NCBI RefSeq assembly: GCF_005281835.1
Contig: NZ_RZIS01000002.1
Location: 372,001 to 436,000 of the forward strand
DNA length: 64,000 bases
Reading direction: 5' to 3'
DNA from: Vibrio profundi
Lineage (GTDB): Bacteria > Pseudomonadota > Gammaproteobacteria > Enterobacterales > Vibrionaceae
Below are positions 53,402-62,201 of this stretch, in pieces. Both the position numbers and the translations under genes were made by a program. Under the pieces are notes generated by a model. It worked only from the letters and a program-made list of their open reading frames with translations. It did no database searches and was not told where the DNA came from. The first letter of the stretch is position 1, and each line of letters begins with the position of its first letter.

Positions 53402-55210
53402 TTGATTAAAGCGTTATGGCTGATGGCTGGCCTTTTCTTAACAGGCTCTCAAGCCGCGACTGAATTAGAGGTTTCTCATCATGAGGTGGGCGCGGTGCAA
53501 ACGAACGAACAAGTCGTCGAGGTTGGTGTGCTTGCCATTCGCGGCCGACTTGCTGCAGAAACGCGTTGGCAACCGACGATGGATTGGCTCGGCGCTCAAA
53601 TTCCCAATACTCAATTTGTACTAAAACCCTTCACATTGCTCGAAATGGCTGAAGCAGTAAAAGCGCAACAGGTGGATTTTATTGTGACCAACCCTGGGCA
53701 AGCGGTGCGTCTGGGGCGTCAATATTCATTGTCTTGGTTAGCCACTATGACCACTAATCAAACCGTAGATCGAACCAACAGTATCGGCTCTGCGCTGGTG
53801 GTTAGGCGTTTGTCTCCTTATATTGCACTAGAACAATTGCAGGGTAAGCCTATCGCCGCGGTCGCTGATAACGCCTTTGGTGGTTACTTAACCCTACGTT
53901 ATGAAGTGGTGAAAGCTGGCTTAAACCCGAATCGATACTTTGCGAACACTCAATTTTTAGGCTTTCCTATTGATGCCAACCTGTATCAATTACGGGATGG
54001 GCACGTTGAAGCGGCAGTCGTACCCGTATGCTTGCTAGAAAGTATGATTGGCGATGGTTTGCTTAGCCCCGAACAGTTTCGCGTGATTAATGAAATGTCA
54101 CCTGAGGGCTTTCACTGTGCAGTCTCAACGCCTTTATACCCCAACTGGTCATTTGCTAAAACAGAGCGAGCATCAAGCGAACTCGCCAAACAAATTTCTC
54201 AAGCTCTGTTCTCTATGCCAAGTGACAGCGCGGCGGCATTGCTAACCAACGCATCAGGCTGGACATCTCCAGTGAGCCTATTGGCGATTGATAAACTGTA
54301 TCAACAGTTGGATATTCATCCGCTGCAGCAACCTTGGTGGAAAGTCGCGATTATTTGGTTGAAGCACAATCAACAGTGGGCGTGGGCATTCTTTATTTTG
54401 GTGGTTGCGCTCAATGTGTATCATTTTTGGCTGGAATATAAGTTTAGCCGCAGTAAAAAGCAGTTAGTGGAAACGCAAAACCGTTTGAAAGAGAAAAACG
54501 AGCAGTTGGAGCATTCACAGCGCGTGGCCGTCGTTGGAGAGCTTGGTAGTAGTTTGGCTCATGAAATCAATCAGCCATTAGCCGCTATTCGCAATTACAG
54601 TGAAGGCGGGCTATTACGCTTGGCGAAACAACGGCCTGCTGAAGACATCGTGCCGGTATTTGAGAAGATTCACAGCCAAGTGGATCGTGCAGACGCCATT
54701 ATTCAGCGCCTGAGGAGTATGATTAAAAAGCGCTCTGCCGAAAAAGTCAGTACCGACCTTCAAGTGCTGTTAACCGAAACGATTGAGTTATTGGACTTCC
54801 GATTAACTAAACAAAATATAGAACTCAAAACTAAGTGGCATGGGGGCAAAGTACCGATAGTGATTGACCCTATTGGCTTCCAACAAGTGTTGGTGAACCT
54901 TATTAACAATGCTGCGGATGCATGTGTGAGTTATCGAGAGTCAGGTGTAGATGCTGATTGGCACGCGCAAATCCTTGTGCATATTCAATTTAATCAAGAC
55001 AATGTGACCTTATCTATTGTCGATAATGGCACCGGGCTTATTGAAGAAACAGAAGCGGTCGAAAAAGCGTTTGTTACGACAAAGGTGGACGGATTAGGGC
55101 TTGGTTTAGCGATATGCCGAGATGTTATTGAAGCGCACAACGGCAGCTTGGAGTTAGCTTCACTCCAGCCTAATGGTTGTAAGGCAACCCTAATCTTACC
55201 TAGAGCGTGA
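53402..55210 (+). CDS. ttrS: Tetrathionate sensor histidine kinase
   Basis: A 602-residue kinase with a signal-like N-terminus, a PhnD-type periplasmic binding fold (about 40-305, EVGVLAIRGRLAAETRW...), one membrane helix (about 325-345), a coiled coil, the phosphoacceptor LGSSLAHEINQPLAAIRNYSEG (His387) and an HATPase domain (NLINNAADAC, DNGTG, GLGLGLAICRDVIE). This architecture is that of TtrS, the sensor of tetrathionate. The start is TTG with GGTGAGG before; no better ATG precedes the signal peptide. It is divergent from ttrB and 80 bases ahead of ttrR. Confidence 0.9.
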   Translation: MIKALWLMAGLFLTGSQAATELEVSHHEVGAVQTNEQVVEVGVLAIRGRLAAETRWQPTMDWLGAQIPNTQFVLKPFTLLEMAEAVKAQQVDFIVTNPGQAVRLGRQYSLSWLATMTTNQTVDRTNSIGSALVVRRLSPYIALEQLQGKPIAAVADNAFGGYLTLRYEVVKAGLNPNRYFANTQFLGFPIDANLYQLRDGHVEAAVVPVCLLESMIGDGLLSPEQFRVINEMSPEGFHCAVSTPLYPNWSFAKTERASSELAKQISQALFSMPSDSAAALLTNASGWTSPVSLLAIDKLYQQLDIHPLQQPWWKVAIIWLKHNQQWAWAFFILVVALNVYHFWLEYKFSRSKKQLVETQNRLKEKNEQLEHSQRVAVVGELGSSLAHEINQPLAAIRNYSEGGLLRLAKQRPAEDIVPVFEKIHSQVDRADAIIQRLRSMIKKRSAEKVSTDLQVLLTETIELLDFRLTKQNIELKTKWHGGKVPIVIDPIGFQQVLVNLINNAADACVSYRESGVDADWHAQILVHIQFNQDNVTLSIVDNGTGLIEETEAVEKAFVTTKVDGLGLGLAICRDVIEAHNGSLELASLQPNGCKATLILPRA

Positions 55211-55290
55211 ATAGTGGTTTGAGCGACGCTGCCGCTTATCAAAATAGAGTTTATTGATGTAACTCCCTGTAATGAGTGAATAACTGAGGA

Positions 55291-55893
55291 ATGAAAATGT
55301 CACACCAATCACTGCCCGTTTATGTGGTCGATGATGATGAGTCGATGCGCGACTCTTTAGTCTTTCTGTTGGAAGAACATGAATATCAAGTATCGGCATT
55401 TTGTGATGGACCCAGTTTTCTTTCTTCGGCGGACATTAGAGGAGCTGGCTGCGTTATTTTAGATAGCAGGATGCCACAAATGCGGGGACAGCAGGTACAT
55501 GAGTACTTACTTGAGCAGCATAGCCCTTTGTCAGTGATCTATTTAACGGGTCATGGTGATGTACCAATGGCGGTGGACGCACTGCAAGCAGGAGCGGTGA
55601 ACTTTTTTCAAAAACCAGTCAAAGGCGATGAATTAACCCAAGCGATTGATAAAGGTTTGGATGAATCGCGAGAGCAAGTAAAAAAGCTGCAATATTTCGC
55701 GGCGTTTCAATCGTTAACTAAACGCGAAAAGGACATCTTGAAGCTGATTATAGACGGCAAGAGAAACCAGAAAATCGCAGATGAATTGTGTATCGCAATG
55801 CGCACAGTAGAGGTACATCGTGCCAGCTTATTGAAAAAGTTTTCAGCTAAGACGGTCGCTGAATTGGCTTTCATTTACGGGCAAATCAATTAG
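55291..55893 (+). CDS. ttrR: Tetrathionate response regulator
   Basis: A 200-residue FixJ-type regulator: receiver domain (VVDDDESMRDSL, phosphoacceptor Asp near 54 in VILDSRMP) and a LuxR/GerE-type HTH (about 140-195, LTKREKDILKLIIDGKRNQKIA). Phosphorylated by TtrS, it activates the ttrBCA promoter. The ATG follows GAGGA. It is the last gene of ttrSR; the next gene is convergent. Confidence 0.9.
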   Translation: MKMSHQSLPVYVVDDDESMRDSLVFLLEEHEYQVSAFCDGPSFLSSADIRGAGCVILDSRMPQMRGQQVHEYLLEQHSPLSVIYLTGHGDVPMAVDALQAGAVNFFQKPVKGDELTQAIDKGLDESREQVKKLQYFAAFQSLTKREKDILKLIIDGKRNQKIADELCIAMRTVEVHRASLLKKFSAKTVAELAFIYGQIN

Positions 55894-55898
55894 CGCAG

Positions 55899-56789
55899 TT
55901 AACGGATTGAATCTTGATAGCGATCTTCTAATGTTTGGAAACCAGTCGCGTAAGGGAATACTCTATCCATTACAGGTTCTAACTCGGTCAACCTGTCAGT
56001 AGCCGGAGGATGGCGTTTCATGAAGGTGGCCCAAGCATTGGAGCTTGGTTTTTCGCTGGCAATTTTCTGTAATACAGAAATATAGGCATAAGGGTCGTAA
56101 CCCGCGCGAGCCGCAATAATGACAGCCATTCGATCGGCTTCTTCTTCATCTCCACGAGCCAAGCCATTGGCGTATAAAGAGTCAACGCCTGCCGACAGCT
56201 TTTCAGCCATTTCGACGTTATCTTGAGTGCCATCGGAATCACGACCTTTACGGTTATTGTTTAGCTGGTATGCCAGTACGCCAATGTCTGAGGCCAAGTC
56301 TAATGACGTTTGTTTTTGCAGTGCTTCGAGATAGTGGCGCTCTAGGACATGCGCAATCTCATGTGCCAATACACCCGCTAACTCCGCCTCATTACTTAAT
56401 CTAAGTAGCGTCCCTCCAGTGATAAAGACATATCCGCCGGGCGCGGCGAACGCGTTAAAGCTGGTGTCATCTAACACCACAAAATGCCACTCTAAATCAG
56501 GACGTTCACTGTTTTGTACGAGCCACTGCCCGACGCGATTTACGTAGCGTTGTACTTCTTCATTATCTAAAACACGGCTATTGGTGAGGAGCAATTGAGC
56601 CACTTCGTACCCAAACTCTGATTCCTCTGAAGCACTTTTCCCGCCGATGTCGGTGATCTTAGACAGCGAATTCGTCACTTGACCTAAATCGATATTATTC
56701 AGCATCTCTAGGTCGGTGGTTTTGCAGCTCAATAAGCCCAAACTCAGTGTGAGGATGAGTGAAAGCCGGGAAGAAAGACGGATATTCAT
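55899..56789 (-). CDS. M48-family zinc metallopeptidase lipoprotein
   Basis: A 296-residue secreted peptidase. The N-terminus ends in a lipobox (LGLLSC, Cys22), then the HExxH zinc site HEIAH at 143-147 and a third Glu further on (DEEEADRM). It resembles the YfgC/BepA-like and Oma1-type M48 group that acts in envelope quality control. GGAG precedes the ATG. It lies 26 bases after the SH3 gene in the same direction. Confidence 0.88.
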   Translation of the reverse strand: MNIRLSSRLSLILTLSLGLLSCKTTDLEMLNNIDLGQVTNSLSKITDIGGKSASEESEFGYEVAQLLLTNSRVLDNEEVQRYVNRVGQWLVQNSERPDLEWHFVVLDDTSFNAFAAPGGYVFITGGTLLRLSNEAELAGVLAHEIAHVLERHYLEALQKQTSLDLASDIGVLAYQLNNNRKGRDSDGTQDNVEMAEKLSAGVDSLYANGLARGDEEEADRMAVIIAARAGYDPYAYISVLQKIASEKPSSNAWATFMKRHPPATDRLTELEPVMDRVFPYATGFQTLEDRYQDSIR

Positions 56790-56815
56790 TCTTAGTCTCC
56801 AATCCTTGTTAGCTG

Positions 56816-57283
56816 TTAGTCAACATAGCGAAAGTCTTGGACTCGGAGCTGGCCTTCATGAGCAAATGCCAGAGCTTCGTCTTGGGAGACGGAGTAGTGT
56901 TTGAGTGTCGACATATCGAATGGAACGCCATGGCCAGTGGCTAATTCATCTTCAGATAGCCCTCTAATCCCGGTGGCAACGGTCACGCCACTGCTGCCCT
57001 GTGAGAAGACTGACAGCACACTGCTTTCTTCGCCTGTGACTGGAAAGCGTAGCCACAACATTTTTAGCCAACCTTGCATTTGATAGGGGGTTTGAACTTG
57101 GTACCAACCACCTTGGCGGTTAAGGATCGTGACTGAGGTGTCCGCTTTTAAGTAGTCGATATTCTCACTTTGAATCGATGGGGCGAGCTTGAGTTTTACA
57201 TCATCAACGGTGGTTGCTTGTTGCGCAAAAACGGACGATATAAATACCAATGTGCAGGTGAGCAAAATCGCTAAGTGTCTCAC
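56816..57283 (-). CDS. SH3-domain periplasmic protein
   Basis: A 155-residue protein with a signal peptide (VRHLAILLTCTLVFISSVFA) and a bacterial SH3-like domain (about 25-90, VKLKLAPSIQSENIDYLKADTSVTILNRQGGWYQVQT). I chose GTG at 57283, with TGGAG before it, rather than ATG at 57295. SH3b domains bind peptidoglycan or metal in other proteins. It is followed by the M48 peptidase gene, so the two may work together in the envelope. Confidence 0.8.
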   Translation of the reverse strand: MRHLAILLTCTLVFISSVFAQQATTVDDVKLKLAPSIQSENIDYLKADTSVTILNRQGGWYQVQTPYQMQGWLKMLWLRFPVTGEESSVLSVFSQGSSGVTVATGIRGLSEDELATGHGVPFDMSTLKHYSVSQDEALAFAHEGQLRVQDFRYVD

Positions 57284-57414
57284 GGGGGACTCCATGGCTA
57301 GGCCTTGACCTTTAAGGTATAGGCAGCAGGGTGAACATTGTCAAAGTGAATATAGGGCCTTTATTGATTAAAGTATCACTGGTTTTTGGGAGGTAAAATA
57401 CATCGAAATTCTAG

Positions 57415-59298
57415 CTAGTTTTTCTTTTTGGAAGGGATATAAAGGGTTACGGGTTCTTCTCTGCCTTTAAGTGAGTGGCTACCCATTTCTTCAAACTCAA
57501 AATCATCGATACACGCATCACGAGTGCTGCTAGAAACCAGAATATTACAGCGGTTCTTAGTCACTCCTTCTATACGGCTCGCCACATTAACGGGATCCCC
57601 AATTACTGTGTAGTCGTACCTTTGCTCTCCGCCAATCGCGCCCACCACGACTTCACCAGTATGAATACCGATACCGATGTTAAATTCTGGGAGGTTTTGC
57701 TGAATGCGAAATTGTTCCAGCTTATCGACCATCTCTAGCGCGGCTTGTATGGCTTGCTTCTCTTGTTGTTCGTTATCTAGAGGAGCCCCCCAAAACGCCA
57801 TGATGGCATCACCAATAAATTTATCTAAGGTACCATTATGCTGGAATATGACGTTAACTTGCATCGAAAAGTAGTCATCGAGCAATTGCACGATCTCTAA
57901 TGGAGTGTGCTGTTCAGACAAAGTAGTAAAGTTGCGGATGTCTGAAAACAGCACGGTGACTTTACGGTTTTTGGCCTGTAACGCTTGCTTGGTTTGCCCT
58001 GAATCAACTAACTGTCGTACAACATTGCGATCCATGAATCGGCCAAAAATATCGATGGCATAAGCGTATTCCCGCTGTCGTTGTAGAAATTGAATGACCA
58101 ATACACTCAAGAAGTAAACCAGTATCAGGGCAATCGAGCTGTTAACGACCAACAACCATTTTTGAGAGGCGAGTAGGTAGCTGGTGGCGTAGCAGCCCAA
58201 AACCAAAATGCCACAGGTTAGCGTGGCTGGAATCACCCTTTTGGCTACCAACAAGCTAATGGTAATAGCGAATAGAAAAATAATACTCAGGAGCCATTCG
58301 ATCACCGTTGGCACTTTTGCCAATTGTTCTTGGTGAAGCAAATTGTCGATGGCAGTAGCGAGTATATAAAGCCCAGGGTAAGAAGCACTTAAAGGGGTAT
58401 GCTTGAGGTCGTGCAGTCCGGTTGCAGTTGATCCTATTAGAACGATCTTGTTTTCAAATAAATTGGGGGTGTGAAAGGGACGTTCTTCACTCACTGCCTT
58501 GTAGACATTGGCATAAGAAAAGCGAGCATAAGGCGAACTGTATTCTTGTGCGACGGGCTTTTTCCAATCAAGGAGTAACTCATCTTGGTTTGGAATCGGA
58601 GCCCCTAGATATCGCGCAACTTTGGTGGGTAATGTGTCGATAGTCCAACCTTGAATCTTATGCTCAATATGGTAGCGGCGTCCTATCCCATCGTGATCGG
58701 GGATGAAGTTGATGGTTCCGAGCTTCCAAGCGGCTGGGTGGATGGCGCTTGGCAGTAATAGATTGGCACGAACCTCGGTTTGATTCACGTCATCAGGAGG
58801 TGTTAGCCCAACCGAAGCTGGGTAGTCAGCGAGTTTAGGAAATAAATGATTCTGCTGTGACTCAAAATGCAAGATGGGCAAAAAGATATTGCTTTGGCTA
58901 GCGATCACTTCTGAAAGGTAAAGGTCCGAATCTGGTTGGTAGATATCAGGCTCTGAAAAGAGCAAATCAAACACAATCGCTTGAGGTTTCTGCTGAGAGA
59001 TGTAATCGATCAGTTCAGCATGAACGGCGCGCGGCCATGGCCAACGTCCGACGCTGTTTTGCATTGCTTTGAGACTAGGATCATCAATATCGATGAGTAC
59101 AATATTTGGGTCGCCATAAGATAGCTTACTCCATTTTTTCACAGCGAAGTCGAGCCAAATGTTGTCAAAACTGACAAGCGGCTTGAGCCAAGAGTTAAGG
59201 GTCAGCAGTAAGCTAAACAGCAATAGCATAGCCAGCAATAGGCGATGCTTGGCAAACGCGGAGCGAAGAATTTTGTTTTGGTGAGACAGATTTTCCAT
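57415..59298 (-). CDS. CHASE2-domain adenylate/guanylate cyclase
   Basis: A 627-residue protein: N-terminal membrane helix (about 20-40), a CHASE2 sensor (about 50-310), three membrane helices (about 325-400) and a class III nucleotide cyclase domain (about 430-615, FSDIRNFTTLSEQH, DKFIGDAIMAFWG, YTVIGDPVNVASRIE). The metal-binding Asp residues are present, so activity is likely; the DKFIGD lysine fits adenylate cyclase. It makes cAMP in response to an unknown cue. The gene is 7 bases after the GAF/HD-GYP gene and read with it. Confidence 0.88.
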   Translation of the reverse strand: MENLSHQNKILRSAFAKHRLLLAMLLLFSLLLTLNSWLKPLVSFDNIWLDFAVKKWSKLSYGDPNIVLIDIDDPSLKAMQNSVGRWPWPRAVHAELIDYISQQKPQAIVFDLLFSEPDIYQPDSDLYLSEVIASQSNIFLPILHFESQQNHLFPKLADYPASVGLTPPDDVNQTEVRANLLLPSAIHPAAWKLGTINFIPDHDGIGRRYHIEHKIQGWTIDTLPTKVARYLGAPIPNQDELLLDWKKPVAQEYSSPYARFSYANVYKAVSEERPFHTPNLFENKIVLIGSTATGLHDLKHTPLSASYPGLYILATAIDNLLHQEQLAKVPTVIEWLLSIIFLFAITISLLVAKRVIPATLTCGILVLGCYATSYLLASQKWLLVVNSSIALILVYFLSVLVIQFLQRQREYAYAIDIFGRFMDRNVVRQLVDSGQTKQALQAKNRKVTVLFSDIRNFTTLSEQHTPLEIVQLLDDYFSMQVNVIFQHNGTLDKFIGDAIMAFWGAPLDNEQQEKQAIQAALEMVDKLEQFRIQQNLPEFNIGIGIHTGEVVVGAIGGEQRYDYTVIGDPVNVASRIEGVTKNRCNILVSSSTRDACIDDFEFEEMGSHSLKGREEPVTLYIPSKKKN

Positions 59299-59305
59299 GA
59301 TGAAA

Positions 59306-61300
59306 CTAGCTGTCGTCTAGCAAATCAAAATCGCACACATGGTGATGAAATCCGCAGGTTTTGTCACTTGGCGTATTGTAGTGTTTGCCTTGAATCACCA
59401 GATACACTTTTGCATCGATAAATAGGCGCACTAGATCCACGTTAAGTTGCTGACTTTCCGCTTCGTTGGTGAGAATTTTAAAGGCTACTTCATTCGGAAG
59501 AGCTTGCTTATATGGGCGATCAGATGCGGTCAAAGCATCGTAAATATCGCAGATAGTCATGATTTGAGAGGCGAGTGGGATTTGGTCATGATGTAAACCT
59601 CTTGGGTAGCCACTACCATCGCGTTTCTCGTGGTGAGCGCCTGCAATGTCAGGTACGTCTTTGAGCTCATTTGTCCATGGAATTTGCTTTAAGAAATTTT
59701 CAGTGTGCGTGACATGAGAGCGAATCTCGTCCATCTCTTCTATGGTTAAACTGCCTTTGGGAATGGAAAGTGCCGCGAGTTCATCTGTGCTGATAAGAGC
59801 CGATAACGCGCCATTCTCGTCGTAGGCTTGGCATTGGTGAACACGATGTAAGCCTTGCTCGACCGATTCAGGCAAAATGCTCGGCTCGTTGGCTTGCAGT
59901 ATGTCTTGCCAAAACTCTTCTAGCTGAACAATCTGTTGCTGCAACACCTTCTGCCGATGAAGTTGTTCGTCGGCATCTAGGCAACGGTGCTGCTGAAAAA
60001 GCTTCAGTTCGGCTTCGGCTCGCTCTTTCATGAGAGTTTGCTGCGTAAGCCTGATTCGATATTTGATCACATCAAGCTGATGTGTAGTGAGCTTTTTCGC
60101 TTTGGTTAACACCGCTTCTCGCACACCGACTTTGCCAAAATCATGCAATAGCGCCGCGTATTTAAGCTGGCGTAAGTCTTTTTTATTTAACAGCTTATGT
60201 TGATATTGAGTTAAACCGGAGTCGGGGATCGCTTGTGCGAGTGCGACTGATAAATCAGCGACCCGAAATGAATGACCGCTGGTGGTTGGATCTCGTTGTT
60301 CAATAGCGGTAACAGAGGCTTGCACAAACCCCTCAAATAAGTGGCGAATGCTCTCGATTAAGCGACGGTTTTCTATGGCGATGGCCGATTGGCTCGCCAA
60401 TGCACGAAGTAGAGGGTTTACGTTGTCATCAAATGGAATCACATTTTCACGAGTAATCTTATGTGTGAGCAAAGCGGTATCGGCGGTTTTTTTGCGGTTG
60501 ATGAACTGGAGTACACCAATAATGTCGCCATCGTGATTTTTGATTGGCAAGGCTAATAAAGATTGGCAGCGATACCCCGTGGCGTGGTCAAAGACAGGGT
60601 TAAAGCTATAGGGCGCGTCATCCAGTTGATAAACATCTTCGATATTGAGTTCAAATCCGTAGCTGGCAACGTAGCCTGAAATGCTGGTGTCGTTCAATGG
60701 GAAGCGCCGTTCTTCAAACTGGAAATCAATCGATGCGTTTTGAGTGAGCTTTAATATCAAGTAGTCGTTGCCTTTATTATCACTGTCGAGTAGAAACAGT
60801 GAGGCGGCATCACACACCGCTAGCTTTCTGCCTTCATCTAAGATTCGAGTCAGTAGTGCCGCGAGACTTTTTTCTGCAGAAAGGGCAATCCCAATGTCTG
60901 CAAGTCGCTGCAAATTAATGGACTTGTTCTTAAGCAGTTGGGTTAACTCAAGCTGCTGCTTAGCGAGCACGAACTGAGTGAGGGCGGTGTGAATGTGCTT
61001 TTTTGTTACCCTCTGGCTAAAACCAATCGGCAGATATAAATCGGCTTCAATATCTAAATGCTGCTCAGCTAAGAGTAAAGTTGGGTGGGATTGTAAGTAT
61101 TGAGCCAGTTGTTCTTTCGGCAGTTGCTCAATGAGTGGTTGATCGAGGATAAGCAGCGCGGGGCTCGATGCCTCTAATTCGTTGAGGCACGCTATTTCAA
61201 CGCATTGAATCTGTTGTTGGCTGAGTTGCTGGGGTAGTTCTGTTGAGCCGAACCCCGAGCCGTGTGCTATCACCAATGATGGAGTGGCGGCAAAGTCCAT
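59306..61300 (-). CDS. GAF and HD-GYP domain protein
   Basis: About 664 residues: an N-terminal receiver-like region (about 10-110), a GAF domain (about 140-310) and an HD-GYP phosphodiesterase domain (about 325-640). HD-GYP motifs are present: LLHDFGKVG and HHEKRDGSGYP followed by QIMTICDIYDALT. A helical insertion with a coiled coil (about 420-500) separates HD from GYP parts. It probably degrades c-di-GMP, and its gene is translated just ahead of a cAMP-type cyclase. I chose ATG 61300 because AAGGAT is 9 bases before; the frame extends 4 codons further. Confidence 0.87.
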   Translation of the reverse strand: MDFAATPSLVIAHGSGFGSTELPQQLSQQQIQCVEIACLNELEASSPALLILDQPLIEQLPKEQLAQYLQSHPTLLLAEQHLDIEADLYLPIGFSQRVTKKHIHTALTQFVLAKQQLELTQLLKNKSINLQRLADIGIALSAEKSLAALLTRILDEGRKLAVCDAASLFLLDSDNKGNDYLILKLTQNASIDFQFEERRFPLNDTSISGYVASYGFELNIEDVYQLDDAPYSFNPVFDHATGYRCQSLLALPIKNHDGDIIGVLQFINRKKTADTALLTHKITRENVIPFDDNVNPLLRALASQSAIAIENRRLIESIRHLFEGFVQASVTAIEQRDPTTSGHSFRVADLSVALAQAIPDSGLTQYQHKLLNKKDLRQLKYAALLHDFGKVGVREAVLTKAKKLTTHQLDVIKYRIRLTQQTLMKERAEAELKLFQQHRCLDADEQLHRQKVLQQQIVQLEEFWQDILQANEPSILPESVEQGLHRVHQCQAYDENGALSALISTDELAALSIPKGSLTIEEMDEIRSHVTHTENFLKQIPWTNELKDVPDIAGAHHEKRDGSGYPRGLHHDQIPLASQIMTICDIYDALTASDRPYKQALPNEVAFKILTNEAESQQLNVDLVRLFIDAKVYLVIQGKHYNTPSDKTCGFHHHVCDFDLLDDS

Positions 61301-61478
61301 TATGCTTATCATCCTTTCTCTTTCCCACGTTAATAGGATAGTTCAGCTTTACTTCACGAGTTGAGGGATATTGAACTTTTTGCGTAGGGACGAGCTTCAG
61401 GTTTTGGGTAATGGTTGATGTGCCAAGTCGGTGACAATGGTAAAATTGGAAAATCTAAATTAAGTATTAGGAATTGAG

Positions 61479-61823
61479 ATGTCTTCTGATTACAACGGTT
61501 CGAGTGCCAATTATAAACGCAAAGAAAGTGGCTACCGTGATAAAGCGCTGAAACTATACCCTTGGGTTTGTGGTAACTGTGCTCGCGAATTTGTCTATTC
61601 CAACCTACGTGAATTAACGGTTCACCATAAAGATCATGATCATACCAACAACCCAGAAGATGGAAGCAACTGGGAGCTATTATGTTTGTACTGCCATGAT
61701 CATGAGCATTCCAAATATACCGATCATGAGCGCTACGGCACTGAAATTAAGGCCGGCCAAGATGAGCATCAAACCGCGACACATAACCCGTTCGCAGATT
61801 TGAAAGCAATGATGAAAAAATAG
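61479..61823 (+). CDS. yajD: HNH nuclease
   Basis: A 114-residue protein with the HNH fold: WVCGNCAREF, LTVHHKDHDHTNNPEDGSNWELLCLYCHDHEH. The two Cys pairs hold structural zinc, and the His/Asn set makes the nuclease site. The sequence matches YajD, a widely conserved but poorly studied nuclease. GAGAT-type purines precede the ATG. Single gene. Confidence 0.9.
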   Translation: MSSDYNGSSANYKRKESGYRDKALKLYPWVCGNCAREFVYSNLRELTVHHKDHDHTNNPEDGSNWELLCLYCHDHEHSKYTDHERYGTEIKAGQDEHQTATHNPFADLKAMMKK

Positions 61824-62201
61824 TCGCCAGCGAGCAGCTAAATTTGATGATCAAGGGAGTGCACTGGCCTCCCTTAGATGCTTATCTAGTGGCAGCTTCT
61901 GCCACAAGGGCTTTAGCTCGGCGCTTGCCTGCTTCGACTGTACTACTCTTAGTTGAGAGGTGAATAGAGCATGCAACGGAGCGCCTACCTTTCCAATAAA
62001 CAGGCTGAGTCGTCGTAGGACGAAATATCGAGCCCTACCATGTGGGCTTCTTATCTGTTTCGATTCCTGAGATACTGGTTCGGTTTAATGCGGGTTTCTT
62101 AAGTTTTCGTCTAAGAGACCGCTAATATATATATCACCTTTGGTTGATGGCGTATTCCATGGTTGGAGTGGCGCGGCAGCTGAATAATTATAAGAACTTA
62201 T
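61824..62201. other. Non-coding region with serial hairpins between yajD and Sel1 gene
   Basis: Three hairpins follow yajD in quick order: AAGGGAG / CTCCCTT (61853-61875), AGAT-GCTT-ATCT (61876-61887) and GTGGCAG-CTT-CTGCCAC (61889-61905). The remaining 300 bases have no convincing ORF (the frame at 62144-62335 is a shadow of the Sel1 gene). It may hold a leader or a small RNA; no known family recognised. Confidence 0.5.
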
